DNA from: Floccularia luteovirens
Taxonomy: Eukaryota > Basidiomycota > Agaricomycetes > Agaricales > Squamanitaceae
Assembly: GCA_009739215.1 (NCBI GenBank)
Contig: VSJF01000004.1
Span: 2,666,001-2,730,000 of the forward strand
DNA: 64,000 bases
Reading direction: 5' to 3'
A program made the translations under genes and the position numbers. Below are positions 61,068-64,000 of the stretch, one piece after another; the first letter of the stretch is position 1, and each line of letters starts with the position of its first letter. Under the pieces are notes generated by a model. That model searched no databases. It saw only the letters and a list, made by a program, of their open reading frames with translations, and had not been told where the DNA came from.

Positions 61068-61379
61068 TGTTGCGTCAGCACGATCACATGATGGATTACA
61101 TAATTCATCAGGTGATGAGTCACACGTGATATGTCACATGATGTGTCACATGACTACACTCACATATGCCCTATGCCCCATGCCTTATGCACAGACCATC
61201 ATATGTAAATATGTACATACAGCTAGAACTGTATATAAGGATACTCTTATGCAAAATAGATCCCTTGTCCTATTCTATAGGTAGTAGTAGTAACACTAAC
61301 CGTAAGGTGTGATCATAGTAAGCACAAAGGTAAGACTTTGAGTTCCTCCACTGTGTCTTGCATACATGGCTGCTCAACA
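61068..61379 (+). repeat. LTR-C solo LTR with target duplication CTCTC
   Basis: Same family as the LTRs of copia-2 (TGTTGCGTCAGCACGATC to GGCTGCTCAACA). Flanked by CTCTC on both sides (61063-61067 and 61380-61384). Confidence 0.88.
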
Positions 61380-61513
61380 CTCTCTAATACAGGTGATTAC
61401 TCTGTTACCTCCATAACACTCTAAGTGACTCTTTCTCCCCTATCTAGGATGGCAGGATCGTTGTATATAGCAGCATGGATGACACCATACAGCCTGAAAC
61501 ACCTGGCTATCCC

Positions 61514-61876
61514 TGTTGAGCAGTGCCCTGTGTTACACACAGTGGAGTGGAACTATCTTACCTTAGAGCTTACTTGTTGTGCTTACAGGCTAATACTGAC
61601 TACTACCAATGTAATTGGACAAGGGGCATAGTACAAAATACAAGGTCCTTATATACAGTTTTACTGTATGTGCATATTTGTAAATAGTGGTCCATGCTAG
61701 ATAGTTCCATAAGTTACATGTTCCTTGTAGAATGTTGTAGAACATCAAAGAACATGCTTAGTCATAATGCACATGACATATAAAGCATATGATGAGTGAG
61801 TCACATGACTAGGTCATATGACATATCATGTTACATGAATCATGTGATCCTTCACGTGATAGTTGCTGTCACAACA
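61514..61876 (-). repeat. LTR-A solo LTR, inverted
   Basis: Reverse complement of the 51605-51950 family: reads TGTTGTGACAGCAACTATC on the minus strand and ends GCACTGCTCAACA. Flanks ATCCC and GTCCC differ by one base, consistent with an old target duplication. Confidence 0.82.
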
Positions 61877-63148
61877 GTCCCCTCCTCTGTAACTGACCTC
61901 AAAAAGATCCCGACAGATGGTTTGTAACCTATGTAATAGCATAACCTACTATCATGCTGTGGGAAACCTCTACTACCTCAGAACGGATATGGTAAGCCCG
62001 AGACATAGTCTAAGCCTAACACGCATCAGAGAACATCCCCAACCAATCATAACACGAAGTGCAACATTTAGTAATTCTTATGCAATTGACTACCCAACTT
62101 TCATATTGCAAAGCCCCAGATGCCACAAATGCCCTGCTCAATACTAGTGACAGCCAGGACATATGCCCCCATTCTTAATTCCTGTAGCACACTCTTCCAG
62201 ATGCCACATAGCTTAATGAGGACCATGCAGCCTGCTGATGCCATCAACTATCAACTTTAGCTCACAAGCCCCTTGGCCACTGTGTTTCCTAAAATTAGCT
62301 GGTAAAACCCCTATATCAGCACCATCACTTATCTGATCATTGGTCTTAATCAGGATTATCACGTGGATTTGCCTTTCGGACCAAGAAAACAGCACTCCTG
62401 CTAATATTAGTGCACAGGATCATGACTACCTTGGTCACATGTGATGCAAGTGCACAGCAACACTTAGCCTTGCTGTGTTTCTGCAAGGCAGACCAGATGG
62501 CCCTCCAGCATTGTTTAGCCTTTCTTTCTCTTTTGTGAGTTTCACAATTCTATAACCAGTATAGCATATATTCCTGGTGATGCCCCTTGCGATTTTTTTT
62601 ACTGTTACCATTCATTAAATTTAGTATATTTCTCTGATTACTTAGTACTCTTTCCACAACGTCTATAGATATAAAAGATTGTAACTTAGATAGTGAAAGA
62701 AACAAGTTTCTACCATCCCAATCAGTTAGCATCTAAAATCTAAAAACCACTCTCAACCTACTTATCCCTCATGCATCAAGCATACCCACACTCTGCAAGA
62801 TAACATACTTGCGCATATCTAACTGTGCTTCTCTAACACAGACTTTGTCTGCATTCTTCCACACCTGCACACTACCACCACGCACTCTGTCATTTAATCC
62901 ATAAGTCCACTCCTTAAATACAACCACCTAAGTTCTCAACAAGGAACTTTCTTCAGAATCAGCAGACAGACGTGCTGCTCCCCATTAGGCTTCTGAGCCT
63001 GCTCACACTTACCTTCTCTTCAGCACCAGGGAAATCTGACTGGCAACAACCAATCGTACCCTAACCTGGACACCCCCAATGATGAGACAAGTAAATGACA
63101 ATGCATAAACCCTAAACAGTAATAGATCTTAGAGACTTATGGCTTAGT
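61877..63148. other. Stretch without a recognised gene
   Basis: No coding content recognised. After undoing the proposed inversion its right end (63148) would directly follow the LTR-A fragment that ends at 46188. Confidence 0.35.
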
Positions 63149-63604
63149 TGTTAAGAACTGACTTTGGGGTCAACTCCGTGAACTCGGAGTTAACTCCTGT
63201 CGGATGTTAGATGCAGCTTCAACGATGTCCGTTGCGCCCTGCCGACTTCCGATGTCTAATTTACAAACACCGAGGTCTGTGTCCGAAGACTGGAGTTGTT
63301 GCGGGAAGTGGACGGAAATTAGAGAGGAACAAGATTACGAGTCTTAGTTGATATTCAAACTACAGAACTGTGTACGTCTCTGTAGTTTAAGTACTGGCAA
63401 CAATGTGTGAATATCCCCGAGGGTGGTAATGCGGGGAGGTACATTAAAAGAGGACAAAGGAATGATAAAAAAAGGATAAGTGTTTGTTATAAGTGTTATA
63501 TAATACGGGGGACGTATGTCCAAGAAACAGAGAAGGATAAAAGGGTATAAAGTCCGAGGTAAGGTTTGGATGTCCAAGGTTTCGGAGGTGTTTGGATCCT
63601 AACA
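63149..63604 (-). repeat. LTR-B solo LTR, copy 3, inverted
   Basis: 456 bp, reverse orientation (TGTTAAGAACTGACTTTG to GTTTGGATCCTAACA). Left flank TTAGT (reverse complement ACTAA) and right flank CTGAT (reverse complement ATCAG) pair with the flanks of copy 1 and not with each other. Confidence 0.9.
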
Positions 63605-64000
63605 CTGATTCTGATTGGGCATCAGATAAAATATTGCATAAGTCCATACAGGTTTCTATATGATGCTAGCTAAAGACATCATCGCATGGCAAAGCTGTTG
63701 ACAAAAAACTATAGCATTAAGCTCCACTAAGGCCGAATATATGACAGGCTCTGACTGTTGTTGCCAACTTATGTGGATGTGAAATGTCTTTGATGAGATT
63801 GGTTTACCCTTTGTAAAACCAGTACCAATCTACATGGATAATCAGGGTGCAAACTTCATTGCATCCAATCCTGTCACCAAATGACATACAAAGCACATTG
63901 ACATCCATTACCATTATAAAAAAGAGTGTATCGAGAATAGAAAAGTCAAGGTATTCTTTGTTGAAGGCATAAACAATCTGGCAGATATGTTAACAAAACC
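63605..64000 (+). pseudogene. Copia RNase H domain, continuing past the window
   Basis: Plus-strand copia RNase H: DSDWASDKILHKS, ALSSTKAEYMTGSDCC, VKPVPIYMDNQGANFIASNP, HTKHIDIHYHYKKECIENRK and NNLADMLTKP at the right edge. It starts exactly at the LTR-B boundary, where the reverse transcriptase of copia-1 (minus strand, 46645) ends. Contains a TGA where Arg is expected (VTK-stop-HTKHID) and frameshifts. It is the likely lost 3' part of copia-1. Confidence 0.82.

Overview
The window looks like nuclear DNA of a filamentous basidiomycete, probably a mushroom-forming Agaricomycete. Genes are split by many 45-70 bp GT-AG introns, and the families are typical of that group: RTA1-like membrane protein, GMC oxidoreductase, LysM protein, adenylate-reductase domain, C2-NACHT STAND protein, Ty1/copia and chromodomain Ty3/gypsy elements. 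No bacterial features were seen.

Layout. 1-39 kb is ordinary gene territory: RTA1-like protein (+, cut by the left edge); a poorly resolved pair of related membrane-protein genes (1.7-3.2 kb); GMC oxidoreductase (+, 4.5-7.1 kb); a Ser-rich unknown (+); an unknown (-, 10.1-11.1 kb); a protein kinase (+, 11.2-12.6 kb); a small acidic unknown (+); GRC3-type polynucleotide kinase (-, 14.8-17.3 kb); a very long ABCC/MRP transporter (-, 17.7-24.9 kb); a zinc-finger-like protein (-); a two-LysM secreted protein (-); a secreted catalase that looks inactivated (-); a stand-alone NAD-dependent thioester-reductase domain (+); and a small membrane protein with an LEA-like tail (+).

39-64 kb is a decayed, repeat-rich region: a C2-NACHT STAND pseudogene (-) with a divergent duplicate of its C2 exon, a dead Tc1/mariner transposase, inverted minisatellites around a T-rich block, and nested LTR retrotransposons. 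Copia-1 lies on the minus strand (46.6-52.0 kb). Copia-2 (52.0-60.7 kb, + strand, target duplication TAACC) was inserted at the primer-binding site of copia-1. A 5'-truncated Ty3/gypsy element sits inside copia-2. Several solo LTRs retain target duplications.

The strongest structural observation is that two copies of one 456-bp LTR (46189-46644 forward, 63149-63604 reverse) have exchanged flanking target duplications (ACTAA and CTGAT). Inverting the 16.5 kb between them restores both duplications and rejoins the reverse transcriptase of copia-1 to its RNase H, which now lies at the right edge on the other strand. This reads as an LTR-LTR recombination inversion.

Many elements carry nonsense codons of the C:G to T:A type, mostly CGA to TGA in gypsy and Tc1, as expected of methylated-CpG decay or a RIP-like process. 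I did not find a convincing new multi-gene system. The catalase and STAND pseudogenes, the domain-only reductase and the inversion are the points most worth checking.
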